From Pseudolachnospira sp051055405 (GTDB lineage Bacteria; Bacillota; Clostridia; Lachnospirales; Lachnospiraceae): a stretch of DNA of 64,000 nt. Shown piece after piece: positions 1-8,227 of the stretch. The stretch's first letter is position 1, and each line of letters begins with the position of its first letter. The stretch covers positions 2,294,001-2,358,000 of the forward strand of contig NZ_CP167068.1 of the NCBI RefSeq assembly GCF_051055405.1, read 5' to 3'. Under the pieces are notes generated by a model. That model worked only from the letters and a program-made list of their open reading frames with translations, was not told the origin of the DNA and did not search any database. A program made the translations under genes and the position numbers.

Positions 1-472
1 CATCGTAATAATTGACCGTACCTTCTCCTATATTGGAAAAATACAACGTACCATCGGGTGCCGACGCCAGACGGCCACCTCCCAAGATGGCAGCGCCGGT
101 ACTTCCCAAAATCCAATGACTCCAAGCTGGCTCTGCATTTGTCGGCGCCTCCGTTGATTCCGTTATGATTTGCTCTACACCAGGAGTTTCCGCTATGCCT
201 TCCGATTCCACAGCACTCTGCGTATTTTCTTCAACCGTGCCTTCCTGCGTATCCTCTCCCGAATCCACACCTTCCTGTTCCTCCGACGCTTCCGAAAGCT
301 CTTCTGAACGCTCTTCTTCCCACGCCGAGCTACCCGTCCCCTCTTCCAGATAGCCGCTTTCTTCCGAGCTAACCGGCAAGGTTGCTTCTTGTGCAAAAAG
401 CAAAGACGGCGAGCCAACTCCCTGCCATAGAATAGCTGCGGTAAGAAAAAGTGTAAAAATCTTTTTTCTCAT
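1..472 (-). CDS. Secreted surface protein, 3' end cut by window edge
   Basis: The first 157 codons are visible. The N-terminus has a typical signal peptide: MRKK, then a hydrophobic stretch ending near SLLFAQEA at about residue 30. A low-complexity Glu/Ser/Thr-rich linker follows (about residues 35-105), and then a folded region with the motifs GGGRLASAPDG and LYFSNIGEG. These could be the start of a beta-propeller-like or DUF5050-like domain, but too little is present to assign a family. The ATG follows a purine-rich AAAGGATAG stretch and a good promoter at 537-564. Other secreted proteins in this window also carry acidic Ser/Glu linkers after the signal peptide, so it is probably another cell-envelope protein belonging to the glycan locus. 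Function unknown. Confidence 0.75.
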   Translation of the reverse strand, partial: MRKKIFTLFLTAAILWQGVGSPSLLFAQEATLPVSSEESGYLEEGTGSSAWEEERSEELSEASEEQEGVDSGEDTQEGTVEENTQSAVESEGIAETPGVEQIITESTEAPTNAEPAWSHWILGSTGAAILGGGRLASAPDGTLYFSNIGEGTVNYYD

Positions 473-536
473 TTGTTCTTTCTATCCTTTCTATCCTCGT
501 CCCCATGCTCCAATTCAAGCACATAGTACTCTTTCT

Positions 537-564
537 ATTTTATCGCCTTTATTCAAAAATGCAA
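537..564 (-). promoter_or_regulatory. Promoter for the secreted protein at 1-472
   Basis: On the minus strand, TTGCAT (559-564) is followed by a 16-base spacer and TAAAAT (537-542). The predicted start lies near 530, giving a leader of about 58 bases. This suggests that the secreted protein is transcribed separately from the glycosyltransferase genes upstream of it. Confidence 0.55.
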
Positions 565-584
565 TAGAAATAAAAACCACAAAA

Positions 585-1514
585 TCATATTTCAGGAAAC
601 AGCGGCGTCGGATAGTTCCCTTGTTTCACCATTTCGTCCATCCGTTTCGCTACCAAGGCCTGATCTTCCTGATACGTCATTCCAAACCAGATATCCGTGG
701 TAGGCAATACCGTTACCTCCGCCTCGTCCGCCATTAACATTTGATCTACTAGAATGGGAAGAAGATACTCTCCTTTTACGTCTCCCTCTGGAATATGCTT
801 TAAGAAATCCACAAACCCTTTTTCCAGCCTGGGAATAAATTCCACAGGGAAGCCCCAAAAATTCATGGAAACCAAACTGGAAGGATCTAGTTGCTTTTCT
901 TTGCCCTGGTAGAACCCGTGGGCCGTGCCATCCGGCCTCTTACCAATCTCCTTTGTCTCTTCAATGCCCTTTAGCTTTCCGTTTTCATCCAGCAAACAAA
1001 CTCCACGGGTTACCGTTCCATTTTCACTTAACGTATTTCCTAACACAAATCCCGCCATAGCCAAATGATGATGTTTTGTTTTATCATTCTGCGGCTTGCT
1101 CAAAAACTGGTAGAGATCGCGAAATGCTTTTTTTCCATAGTAATCATCTGCATTAATCACTGCAAAAGGAGCGTCCAAAATCTTCCGGCACGCTAATACG
1201 GCATGGCCCGTCCCCCAAGGCTTGGTCCTATCTTTCGGACAGCAAAATCCGGCCGGCAGATCCTGAATATCCTGATAAACGTATTTCACATCCATATATT
1301 TCTCAATCCGACAGCCAATCCGTTCGCGAAAATCTGCCTCAATGTCCTTACGAATAATAAAGATCACCGTCTCAAATCCAGCTTCTTTTGCATCATATAC
1401 AGAATAATCGATGATCAGCTCACCGGATGGTCCCACCGAAGACAGCTGCTTTATACCTCCTCCAAACCGGCTTCCCATTCCTGCGGCCATTACTACTAAC
1501 ACAGGCTTTTTCAT
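585..1514 (-). CDS. Sugar-1-phosphate nucleotidyltransferase family protein
   Basis: A 309-residue single-domain nucleotidyltransferase. The glycine-rich nucleotide-binding motif MAAGMGSRFGG is at residues 9-19 with a following KQL. The activated-sugar region contains KPWGTGHAV (98-106) and NADDYYG (121-127), whose Asp residues would bind metal. Such enzymes join a sugar-1-phosphate to an NTP. The sequence is not a standard RmlA, GalU or ManC, so base and sugar are not assigned. The start follows GGGAGGAAACTAG, and the upstream GT4 gene ends one base before this CDS, so the two are cotranscribed. It closes a three-gene group (two GT4 enzymes and this gene) and may supply their donor. Confidence 0.85.
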   Translation of the reverse strand: MKKPVLVVMAAGMGSRFGGGIKQLSSVGPSGELIIDYSVYDAKEAGFETVIFIIRKDIEADFRERIGCRIEKYMDVKYVYQDIQDLPAGFCCPKDRTKPWGTGHAVLACRKILDAPFAVINADDYYGKKAFRDLYQFLSKPQNDKTKHHHLAMAGFVLGNTLSENGTVTRGVCLLDENGKLKGIEETKEIGKRPDGTAHGFYQGKEKQLDPSSLVSMNFWGFPVEFIPRLEKGFVDFLKHIPEGDVKGEYLLPILVDQMLMADEAEVTVLPTTDIWFGMTYQEDQALVAKRMDEMVKQGNYPTPLFPEI

Positions 1515-2615
1515 CTAGTTTCCTCCCATCTCCTGATAAATCCGATATACGTTTTCTAACATGGTCTTCTCCAGAAAGTGCTCTTGCACCCGCTTTCTTG
1601 CTGCTTCTCCCATTTGCTTTCGAAGTTTCGGAGATTCCACCATCTTTTTCATCGCAGACCGCAATGCTTTCTCATCCTCCGGAGGCACTGTCAATCCAGT
1701 GATTCCATCCAAGCTCACATAAGGAACGCCGCTGGGCAAATTTGTATTGATCACCGGCTTTCCCCATGCCATTGCCTCAATCTGAACAATACCAAATGCC
1801 TCCGTTTTTGATATGGACGGCAAAACAAAGACGTCGCATTGACGAAATTCCTCCGCTACCTGTCTGTCATCCAAATGGTGCTTAAAATGAACGCGTCCTT
1901 CTAACCCCAAAGAAGATGTCAGCGCCTCCAATTCTGCCCTCAGTCCACCGTCGCCAACAAGGACGAGTTCCGCATGGTCCAAGCCGCAAAATGCCCGCAG
2001 AAGCGTCTCGCAGCCTTTATAGGAAACCAGTCTTCCCACAAACAAAAATCGGACGGGTATTTCTTCACGAAATTCCTGTACTGGTTCTACTCGTGGCACC
2101 CCATATGGAATGATTTTGCATTTTTCTCGATAGGGTTTTAAAAACTCTGACCCTTCAATGTGTCCTTCGGTTGCTACCAGAATCAGATCCGACCGTTTTA
2201 ACATCCAATTCATCAACGGTCGATAAAAATAAAGCAGCTTTTTTTGCCGTACGATGTCGCTGTGCCACCATAAAATCACTTTCCCTTTATAGCGGGATAA
2301 AAAGCAGGCCAAATCGCCTAATGGAAAAGGCGCATGGAGTTGAACGATATCACTTTTCTTGGCCATCTTCCGAAACTTCCACAAAAAGGAAAGTGAGATC
2401 GGCATCGAAAAGAAAATCCCAAAGCTTGAAGCACGATGAACTTCGACCCCACCTCGCTGCTCTATCCGCCCTTTTCCTTTTTTTTGACAGACCAAAACTT
2501 TTGTATCGGTTACGTCTTTCAATCCCTCTGCCAGCTGCTGCACCACATGTTCAATCCCCCCGGTTACCGGTGCATATAACTTATTTACCTGCAAAACCTT
2601 TCGTTTTTTCATCAT
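1515..2615 (-). CDS. Glycosyltransferase family 4
   Basis: A 366-residue retaining GT-B glycosyltransferase. The N-terminal acceptor half has the loop PVTGGIEHVV (16-25). The donor half has FVGRLVSYKG near 192-201 and the GT4 signature E-x7-E (E272 and E280, TEAFGIVQIEAM). It is predicted cytoplasmic or membrane-associated and to add a hexose from a nucleotide sugar. It overlaps the preceding GT4 gene by four bases (ATGA type), so translation is probably coupled. Two ATG codons stand side by side; the second, at 2612, has the better distance to GAGG. Sugar specificity cannot be read from sequence. Confidence 0.9.
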   Translation of the reverse strand: MMKKRKVLQVNKLYAPVTGGIEHVVQQLAEGLKDVTDTKVLVCQKKGKGRIEQRGGVEVHRASSFGIFFSMPISLSFLWKFRKMAKKSDIVQLHAPFPLGDLACFLSRYKGKVILWWHSDIVRQKKLLYFYRPLMNWMLKRSDLILVATEGHIEGSEFLKPYREKCKIIPYGVPRVEPVQEFREEIPVRFLFVGRLVSYKGCETLLRAFCGLDHAELVLVGDGGLRAELEALTSSLGLEGRVHFKHHLDDRQVAEEFRQCDVFVLPSISKTEAFGIVQIEAMAWGKPVINTNLPSGVPYVSLDGITGLTVPPEDEKALRSAMKKMVESPKLRKQMGEAARKRVQEHFLEKTMLENVYRIYQEMGGN

Positions 2616-3772
2616 TCCTCACTCTGTATCAGTCTCTGAAAAACGTCCAAAACAATGTTTGCTGTGCGGGTCCAAGTAAAAGTTTCCGCTCGCTGGATTC
2701 CTTTCCTGGAAAGCTCCTGCCTAAATTCCGGATCATCGATCAATTTTTGCAGCCCTTCCTCGATGCTTTCCACGGAAAAGGGATCTACCAAAACAGCGCA
2801 GTCGCCCGCCACTTCCGGCATAGAGCTGACATTCGAAGTCAAAACCGGCGTACCGCAAGCCATCGCTTCCAGAGGAGGCATCCCAAATCCCTCATAGACC
2901 GATGGAAAAACAAACGCCATCGCGCCTTTTAGCAGCAAAGGCACATCCTGGCTATCCGCATAACCAGTCGACCATACACAGTCTTCCAAATGCAACGCCT
3001 GTATTTTTTCAAAAATGGAATCATAGAGCCACCCCTTTCTTCCAACCAAAATCAAAGGGGGAATATCTGACCGTTTTTGCTTTAAACTCCCATACGCTTC
3101 GATGAGACGAACAATGTTCTTCCTCGGCTCCAGAGTACCTAAATACAACAAATAGTCCGAAGGCAGATGGTATTTTTCCTTTGCCGCCGCCACCTGTTCC
3201 TCCGAATAGCCGCAGTGGAAGCGTTCCCGGCGGATTCCCAATGGCATAACAGTAATTTTTTTCGGATCTACGTTCAGATATTTGATCACTTCCTGCTTTG
3301 TAAATTCCGATACCGTAAGAATTGCATCCGCACGTTTACAAGCTTTTACCATATTGGCTTCCAGCATCATTTTTGTTCGGCTCCGGACAGTTTCCGGAAA
3401 AACCTTATAAGCCATATCGTGAAAAATCGTAACACGTTTCCCCTTTACGCCCGGTGGAATATAGTAGTTGAAAAAAAAGGTAACGTCCGAATCCTTGCCA
3501 AAAAACCACGAGTAGGGAATCGGAAAAATATTCCACATCATTTTATATAAGCTAAAGCTAAAACGCGCACAGACATCCTGGAATCCCAAATTCACATATT
3601 CCTCGATTCCTGGCGGCCGACCGGCCGAGTGATTCCGCAGCTTAAAATAGTTTAACTGCAGCTGATCTTTTGTATCTAAACTTTTCAACTCCCGCAAGAT
3701 CCCGTCTGCCACCCATCCGATTCCGGTTTTTTCTGCTTCCATCAACAGCTGAGACTCAAATGCTATTTTCAT
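2612..3772 (-). CDS. Glycosyltransferase family 4
   Basis: A 386-residue GT-B enzyme starting at MKIAFESQLL. An upstream in-frame extension exists but reaches into the terminator of the preceding gene and is rejected. The N-terminal half has EKTGIGWVADG. The C-terminal half has LYLGTLEPRKN, the pattern of mannosyl- and rhamnosyl-type GT4 enzymes (WbdA/WbpY-like), and EGFGMPPLEAMACG with the two catalytic-region Glu residues. It is the first gene after the terminator at 3796-3833 and heads the three-gene set running down to 585. No convincing promoter was found in the 76-base gap, so expression may depend on readthrough. Confidence 0.9.
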   Translation of the reverse strand: MKIAFESQLLMEAEKTGIGWVADGILRELKSLDTKDQLQLNYFKLRNHSAGRPPGIEEYVNLGFQDVCARFSFSLYKMMWNIFPIPYSWFFGKDSDVTFFFNYYIPPGVKGKRVTIFHDMAYKVFPETVRSRTKMMLEANMVKACKRADAILTVSEFTKQEVIKYLNVDPKKITVMPLGIRRERFHCGYSEEQVAAAKEKYHLPSDYLLYLGTLEPRKNIVRLIEAYGSLKQKRSDIPPLILVGRKGWLYDSIFEKIQALHLEDCVWSTGYADSQDVPLLLKGAMAFVFPSVYEGFGMPPLEAMACGTPVLTSNVSSMPEVAGDCAVLVDPFSVESIEEGLQKLIDDPEFRQELSRKGIQRAETFTWTRTANIVLDVFQRLIQSEE

Positions 3773-3795
3773 ACAAACTCTCCATAAAGGGATTG

Positions 3796-3833
3796 AAAAA
3801 TAGGAATGCTCTGCAACAAGCACTCCTATTTTC
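3796..3833 (-). terminator. Rho-independent terminator of the L,D-transpeptidase gene
   Basis: On the minus strand, AAAATAGGAGTGCT pairs with AGCATTCCTATTTT around an eight-base loop (one mismatch), and the second arm runs into a T-tract. It begins 16 bases past the stop of the DUF4214/YkuD gene. This separates that gene from the glycosyltransferases downstream. Confidence 0.8.
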
Positions 3834-3848
3834 CAATTTTTCTTTTAT

Positions 3849-6053
3849 TTAATGGCACCCTCTCTGTCCACAACGATCATACGCTGTCGGGTCAGTCGGA
3901 TCCCAGGTATGCCAAGATGGCAATTGATACGCGCTCGGTTTCCCGTAAGGGCCGGCCACAGAGCTATCATAAATGGTCACTTGCGTTCCCAAGCTGCAAT
4001 TGTCATAAATCCATTTTGCATCGCCGGCCGTTAAACGTACGCAGCCATGGGACACAGATCTTCCCAGTTGATTGTAAGCGCCGGTATACAAGGTTCCGTT
4101 GGTATAATCATGGTAATAAACTGAATGGAACAATACGCCGCCAACAATACGCGTACACCACTGACCGTATACTTTGTTCATCAGCTCATGCCAACGGTAC
4201 TTGTTCGGAGTAGAAAAGGTTCCCGTCGGAGTCGCTCCGCTTGCGCCAGTGGAACAAATAAAGGATTTCACTGGAATCGTATATCCGTTCCCTCCGTCTT
4301 TTGCATATACGGTTACGGTATTGCATTGACGGTTTACTTCAATCCGGTATGAGGACTGCTTCCCAATGATGTCATCCAAATCCGTACAAAGCTTGCCGTC
4401 TCCGTAAAAGAAGTATTTCAATCCATCGACATACTCCCAGCCGGTCACTCTCGCATTTCCATCATTGGGGTCAAAATAATATCGATTCCCATCAATCGTC
4501 TGCCAACCGCTTACGCGGCTGTCATTTTTAATATAGTATACTTTCTGTCCTCCGGTCTGCCAGCCATTTTTAAATCTAGCAATTCCTCGCGATCGACAAG
4601 CATTGATATATTCTTGGCTATCAGCCATCTGAGTGACCACGGTTTCCCGGCTGACACCACGATTTAAAACTCGAACCCAATCCGCACTTCCGCTTTTGTC
4701 CGGTTCCCTTCCCAATAAAGCACGGTAAACATCAGCTACAAAATCCGTATTATTCTTATTTTTTCTCTGGTACTCTTCTGAGAAGAAAAATCCGTAGGCA
4801 ATATCCAGGCTAGAGATCGACTTTTCCTTCAACCCCTGCACCCAACCGTTCAGCTCTCTTCCGGTTGGAACCCGGTTCATACAAACGCGATAAAACTTTA
4901 TAGCAAATCCGCTGATCTCCGGATACAAATCCCGCGCTTCCGTCAAATCAAGGTTCCCTACCTTGATGCCATAAGCATTACAAAGATTCCGAAATTCCTG
5001 GGAGCCCACAAAGCCTTGAACAACCGCTCGGTTAGAAACACCTTTCTCGTATACTGCTAGCCAACCACTTTTTCCCGATGCATCTGCCTCTCGATTCATC
5101 AATGCACGATACAAAACATCCAGAAAATCCGCATTGCTCAATCTCTTATTTTGCATTTCATCGCTGTTCAAGAACCCCCACGCGATATCTGCACCCGTGT
5201 TCTGCCCAGAAAGCAGCGCCGAAACCCATGCTTGAAGTCCCTTGGTCTCCGCCTGTCTTCCTAAACATGTACGGTATAGACGCATTACAAAACTAGTCAC
5301 AGCAGGATTTTGATCTTCAATTTCATTGGAAACATAATGCCCTCTCACCACCTGATAACGGCTACAAATCGTTCGATACTCATCCGAGTTGGCAAATCCT
5401 TCAAATACCTTCCGACGGCTGCTTCCATTATATAAACAGTTCACCCAAGATGCCAATCCTGATGAATCCGCCTCCCGTCCAAAAAAGGTACGGTATAACA
5501 TCTGAACATAAGCTTCATCCCCAGTTTTCTTATTCTGGTATTCCTCGCTGAAAATGAAGCCGTAGGCTACTTCAATTCCTGTATTTTGATTGTTCTGCAG
5601 GCAAGCCACCCAAGCAGCAATTTCATCTGCTCTTGCCGTCCGCCCCAGGCAATATTCATACAGCCTGGCCACAAAAGCTTCATAGTAAGTCTGCTGATCA
5701 CTCTTCGCTTCCAAAGGAAGCGCCTCTGCTACCACAGGCTCCTCCAACGACGGAGTCTCCGGCTCTGTCGGCACCGATTCCTCCGGCTCTCCTCCCAGAG
5801 TTTCCTCCGGTTCCACATTGTCTTCCGACAACGTTTCCTCTTGCTCTGGCAATTCCGGAATCGTCTCTTCCCCCGAAGATGATTCCAGCGTTGTCTCCAT
5901 TCCTGTGAATTCCGGTATTTCGCGTTCCTCCGTCTGTGCCGATTCCGGAATGCTACTGCTTTCAGGTACAGGTGATGCCAAAGCAGAACCACTGCCAAGC
6001 AGCATACTGCCCGCACACAGGATTGCGCACATCTTTAACGCAACACTTCTCAT
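3849..6053 (-). CDS. Secreted L,D-transpeptidase with DUF4214 and cell-wall-binding repeats
   Basis: A 734-residue exported protein. In order: signal peptide (about 1-26), an acidic Ser/Glu/Pro linker (about 27-115), six DUF4214-type half-repeats of about 55 residues (roughly 120-490; recurrent LYR..LGR or LYR..MNR, W...L..G, GF..S.E), two or three cell-wall-binding repeats (GWQTIDGNRYYFD, GWEYVDGLKYFF), and a YkuD L,D-transpeptidase domain with SHGCVRL at 668-674 (catalytic Cys671). YkuD enzymes cross-link peptidoglycan or attach proteins to it through 3-3 bonds. An atypical tail follows, rich in Pro/Trp/Asp and ending CGQRGCH. The start follows GGGAGGACGAGGAA. It has its own promoter and terminator between two glycan operons, suggesting it works at the interface of wall and glycan. 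Confidence 0.92.
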   Translation of the reverse strand: MRSVALKMCAILCAGSMLLGSGSALASPVPESSSIPESAQTEEREIPEFTGMETTLESSSGEETIPELPEQEETLSEDNVEPEETLGGEPEESVPTEPETPSLEEPVVAEALPLEAKSDQQTYYEAFVARLYEYCLGRTARADEIAAWVACLQNNQNTGIEVAYGFIFSEEYQNKKTGDEAYVQMLYRTFFGREADSSGLASWVNCLYNGSSRRKVFEGFANSDEYRTICSRYQVVRGHYVSNEIEDQNPAVTSFVMRLYRTCLGRQAETKGLQAWVSALLSGQNTGADIAWGFLNSDEMQNKRLSNADFLDVLYRALMNREADASGKSGWLAVYEKGVSNRAVVQGFVGSQEFRNLCNAYGIKVGNLDLTEARDLYPEISGFAIKFYRVCMNRVPTGRELNGWVQGLKEKSISSLDIAYGFFFSEEYQRKNKNNTDFVADVYRALLGREPDKSGSADWVRVLNRGVSRETVVTQMADSQEYINACRSRGIARFKNGWQTGGQKVYYIKNDSRVSGWQTIDGNRYYFDPNDGNARVTGWEYVDGLKYFFYGDGKLCTDLDDIIGKQSSYRIEVNRQCNTVTVYAKDGGNGYTIPVKSFICSTGASGATPTGTFSTPNKYRWHELMNKVYGQWCTRIVGGVLFHSVYYHDYTNGTLYTGAYNQLGRSVSHGCVRLTAGDAKWIYDNCSLGTQVTIYDSSVAGPYGKPSAYQLPSWHTWDPTDPTAYDRCGQRGCH

Positions 6054-6163
6054 TTCCTCGTCCTCCCGTTTCTAACCTTGCAGCCCCCAAATCCGCTCAC
6101 TGCAAACATTCTACGCCGCTACCCCTCAATCAAAAAAGAACTGATGAGAGGTCAAGCCTTTTT

Positions 6164-6192
6164 ATTATAGCACACTTCTGAAAAAAGCAACA
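6164..6192 (-). promoter_or_regulatory. Extended -10 promoter for the L,D-transpeptidase gene
   Basis: TGC-TATAAT (6164-6172 on the minus strand) is a consensus extended -10. The -35 region is weak (TTGCTT with a 15-base spacer, or TGTTGC with 17). The leader would be about 100 bases and holds a six-base inverted repeat, TTGCAG/CTGCAA. Confidence 0.5.
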
Positions 6193-6206
6193 GTTCCTGT
6201 CCCTAA
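6179..6206 (-). terminator. Possible weak terminator after rmd
   Basis: Just after the rmd stop, a short ACAG-GAA-CTGT stem is followed by TGC and six T residues. The stem is only four pairs long, so termination is uncertain. It does sit at the expected end of the operon that starts at 24.2 kb. Confidence 0.3.
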
Positions 6207-6208
6207 TT

Positions 6209-7156
6209 TTACCGAAAAATTTCAGGATTCTTACGCCAAAATTGCAGCGTCCACTGCAGCGTCTCACGAAGGGGAATTTCCGGTTTCCAGCCGGTATGCC
6301 CCTTTAGCTTCGCAATATCCGCCTCAATCACCGGTATATCAATCGGACGCAGCCGTTTAGCATCTACTTCCACTCGGATCTTTGCTTCCGACAGAGATAA
6401 AATTTGTGCCAAAAGCTCATCAATTCCAACCGCATGGCCGCTTCCCACATTGTAAGTTTCTCCCGACTTGCCCTTTTCTGCCAACAGGCGATAGGCTCTG
6501 ACCACGTCGCGAACATCGGTAAAATCCCGTCTGGCGCTTAAATTCCCCACCTGAATCACCGGTTCCCGCAGCCCTGCCTCCACTTCTGCCACCTGTTTAC
6601 AAAAGTCTGCCACCACAAAACCCGTTTTTTGTCCCGCGCCAATGTGGTTAAAAGCGCGAACCATGACAATTGGCATTCCATATGCTTTCGCATAGATATT
6701 TCCAATCAAATTTTGCGCCACCTTTGTCGCTGCGTAAAGATTTCCCGGCCGCACTTTTATATTTTCTGAGACAGGCACTTCTTCCGGCAGAACATAGCCG
6801 TATTCCTCACCGGAACCGATCAGTAAAATCCTCGGCTGATAATCTGGAATCTCCCGAACCGCTTCCAAAAGGTTCACCGCGCCCTTGATATTCACATCTA
6901 CCGTAAGAGCCGGATTTTTCCAAGACAATCCAACGGAGCTCTGAGCAGCCAGATGAAAAATCACATCTGGACAAAGGCAGCGCAGGATATCTGCAATCTG
7001 AGCCTGTTCTAAAATATTCAGCGGATAAACGTCATGACCTTCCGGTGCCTTTTCTGAAGACAACATGGTCATGGCGACGGACCATCCCACCTTCTTCAAA
7101 TCCTGCGCCAGATACCCTCCAACAAAGCCGGAACCTCCTACAATCAGAGCTTTCAT
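6209..7156 (-). CDS. rmd: GDP-4-keto-6-deoxy-D-mannose reductase (GDP-D-rhamnose forming)
   Basis: A 315-residue extended short-chain dehydrogenase. The Rossmann motif GGSGFVGGYLA is at 7-17, the catalytic residues appear as GSGEEYG and YAATK, and the late motifs are FNHIGAGQ, GNLSARRDFTDVRDVVRAY and YNVGSGHA. These match Rmd, which reduces GDP-4-keto-6-deoxymannose to GDP-D-rhamnose, better than the fucose-forming epimerase-reductase. It lies 11 bases downstream of gmd and close to manC, so the three steps from mannose-1-phosphate are cotranscribed. GDP-6-deoxy-talose formation is the main alternative. It is the last gene of the ABC-exported glycan operon. Confidence 0.85.
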   Translation of the reverse strand: MKALIVGGSGFVGGYLAQDLKKVGWSVAMTMLSSEKAPEGHDVYPLNILEQAQIADILRCLCPDVIFHLAAQSSVGLSWKNPALTVDVNIKGAVNLLEAVREIPDYQPRILLIGSGEEYGYVLPEEVPVSENIKVRPGNLYAATKVAQNLIGNIYAKAYGMPIVMVRAFNHIGAGQKTGFVVADFCKQVAEVEAGLREPVIQVGNLSARRDFTDVRDVVRAYRLLAEKGKSGETYNVGSGHAVGIDELLAQILSLSEAKIRVEVDAKRLRPIDIPVIEADIAKLKGHTGWKPEIPLRETLQWTLQFWRKNPEIFR

Positions 7157-7167
7157 CCACGGCCCTC

Positions 7168-8208
7168 CTATCTTTTCCCTGCTCCCTTACTTTCTAGCTC
7201 TTGGCGCACCAACGCTCGATCTGTCTCCACCATTCGCTTTACCATCTGCTCAAAAGAAATCTCCCGCTTCCATCCCAGCTTTTTCTCCGCCTTTTCCGGA
7301 TCTCCAATCAAAAGCTCTACTTCCGCCGGCCGGAAAAAGCTGGGATTTACCGCCACCAGCACCTTTCCATCCGCTTTATTGATCCCTTTCTCATCCACTC
7401 CATGCCCCTGCCATTCTATCTCAATGCCAATCTGGCGGAAGGCAGTTTCCACAAAAGAACGGACGGTACGGGTTTCATTGGTCGCCACTACATAATCATC
7501 GGCTTCCTCCTGCTGCAGCATCAGCCACATGGCGCGGACATAATCCTGGGAATGTCCCCAGTCTCTCTTTGCATCCAGATTTCCAAGTTCTACCCGTTCC
7601 TGAAGGCCTGCCTCGATACGAGCCACCGCGTTGGTAATCTTTCGAGTTACAAATTCTAACCCTCTGCGTTCGCTTTCGTGGTTAAACAAAATCCCGCTGC
7701 AGGCAAAAAGCTGGTAGCTTTCCCGGTAATTCTTTGTAATCCAGTGGCCATACAGCTTTGCAACGCCGTAAGGACTTCTTGGATAAAACGGAGTGTTCTC
7801 AGACTGCGGAATCTCCTGCACTTTTCCAAACATCTCGCTGGTGGAAGCCTGATAGAAGCGAGCCTCCGGCTTCACGGTACGGATTGCCTCCAAAAGATTC
7901 GTCACACCGATCGCATCGATTTCAGCCGTTGCAAGCGGCTGTTCCCAGCTGGTCGCCACAAAAGACTGTGCAGCTAAATTGTACACCTCATCCGCCTGGG
8001 AAACCCGCATCGCATGAATCAGCGACGCCAAGTCGGTCATATCCGCATAGATAAAATGAATTTTTTCTTTCAGGTGAACGACGTTTCCGTAATCCACCAC
8101 ACTTTTTCTTCTCATCAGGCCAAATACCTGATACCCCTTTTCCAACAGCAATTCTGCCAGGTAAGATCCATCCTGTCCCGTAACTCCTGTAATTAACGCA
8201 TGTTTCAT
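7168..8208 (-). CDS. gmd: GDP-mannose 4,6-dehydratase
   Basis: A 346-residue enzyme converting GDP-D-mannose to GDP-4-keto-6-deoxy-D-mannose with bound NADP. Visible motifs are GVTGQDGSYLAELLLEKGY at the N-terminus, the STSEMFG catalytic segment, YGVAK (YxxxK) and NETRTVRSF, all typical of Gmd. The start at 8208 is preferred because it follows GGAGG at seven bases. An upstream in-frame ATG at 8241 lies inside the end of manC without a ribosome site. It feeds rmd directly downstream. Full length, with no sign of damage. Confidence 0.93.
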   Translation of the reverse strand: MKHALITGVTGQDGSYLAELLLEKGYQVFGLMRRKSVVDYGNVVHLKEKIHFIYADMTDLASLIHAMRVSQADEVYNLAAQSFVATSWEQPLATAEIDAIGVTNLLEAIRTVKPEARFYQASTSEMFGKVQEIPQSENTPFYPRSPYGVAKLYGHWITKNYRESYQLFACSGILFNHESERRGLEFVTRKITNAVARIEAGLQERVELGNLDAKRDWGHSQDYVRAMWLMLQQEEADDYVVATNETRTVRSFVETAFRQIGIEIEWQGHGVDEKGINKADGKVLVAVNPSFFRPAEVELLIGDPEKAEKKLGWKREISFEQMVKRMVETDRALVRQELESKGAGKR

Positions 8209-8227
8209 GTTTTGTCCTCCAAATCGG

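Noticed and set aside
2171..2932. Long plus-strand open frame of 253 codons, and others such as 9832-10437
   Set aside because: They lie antisense to well-supported glycosyltransferase genes, lack ribosome sites and show no family motifs.
4560..5700. Repeated DNA in the DUF4214 region as a CRISPR or tandem DNA repeat
   Set aside because: The repetition is at protein-domain level (about 55 residues, diverged); there are no identical short repeats with spacers.
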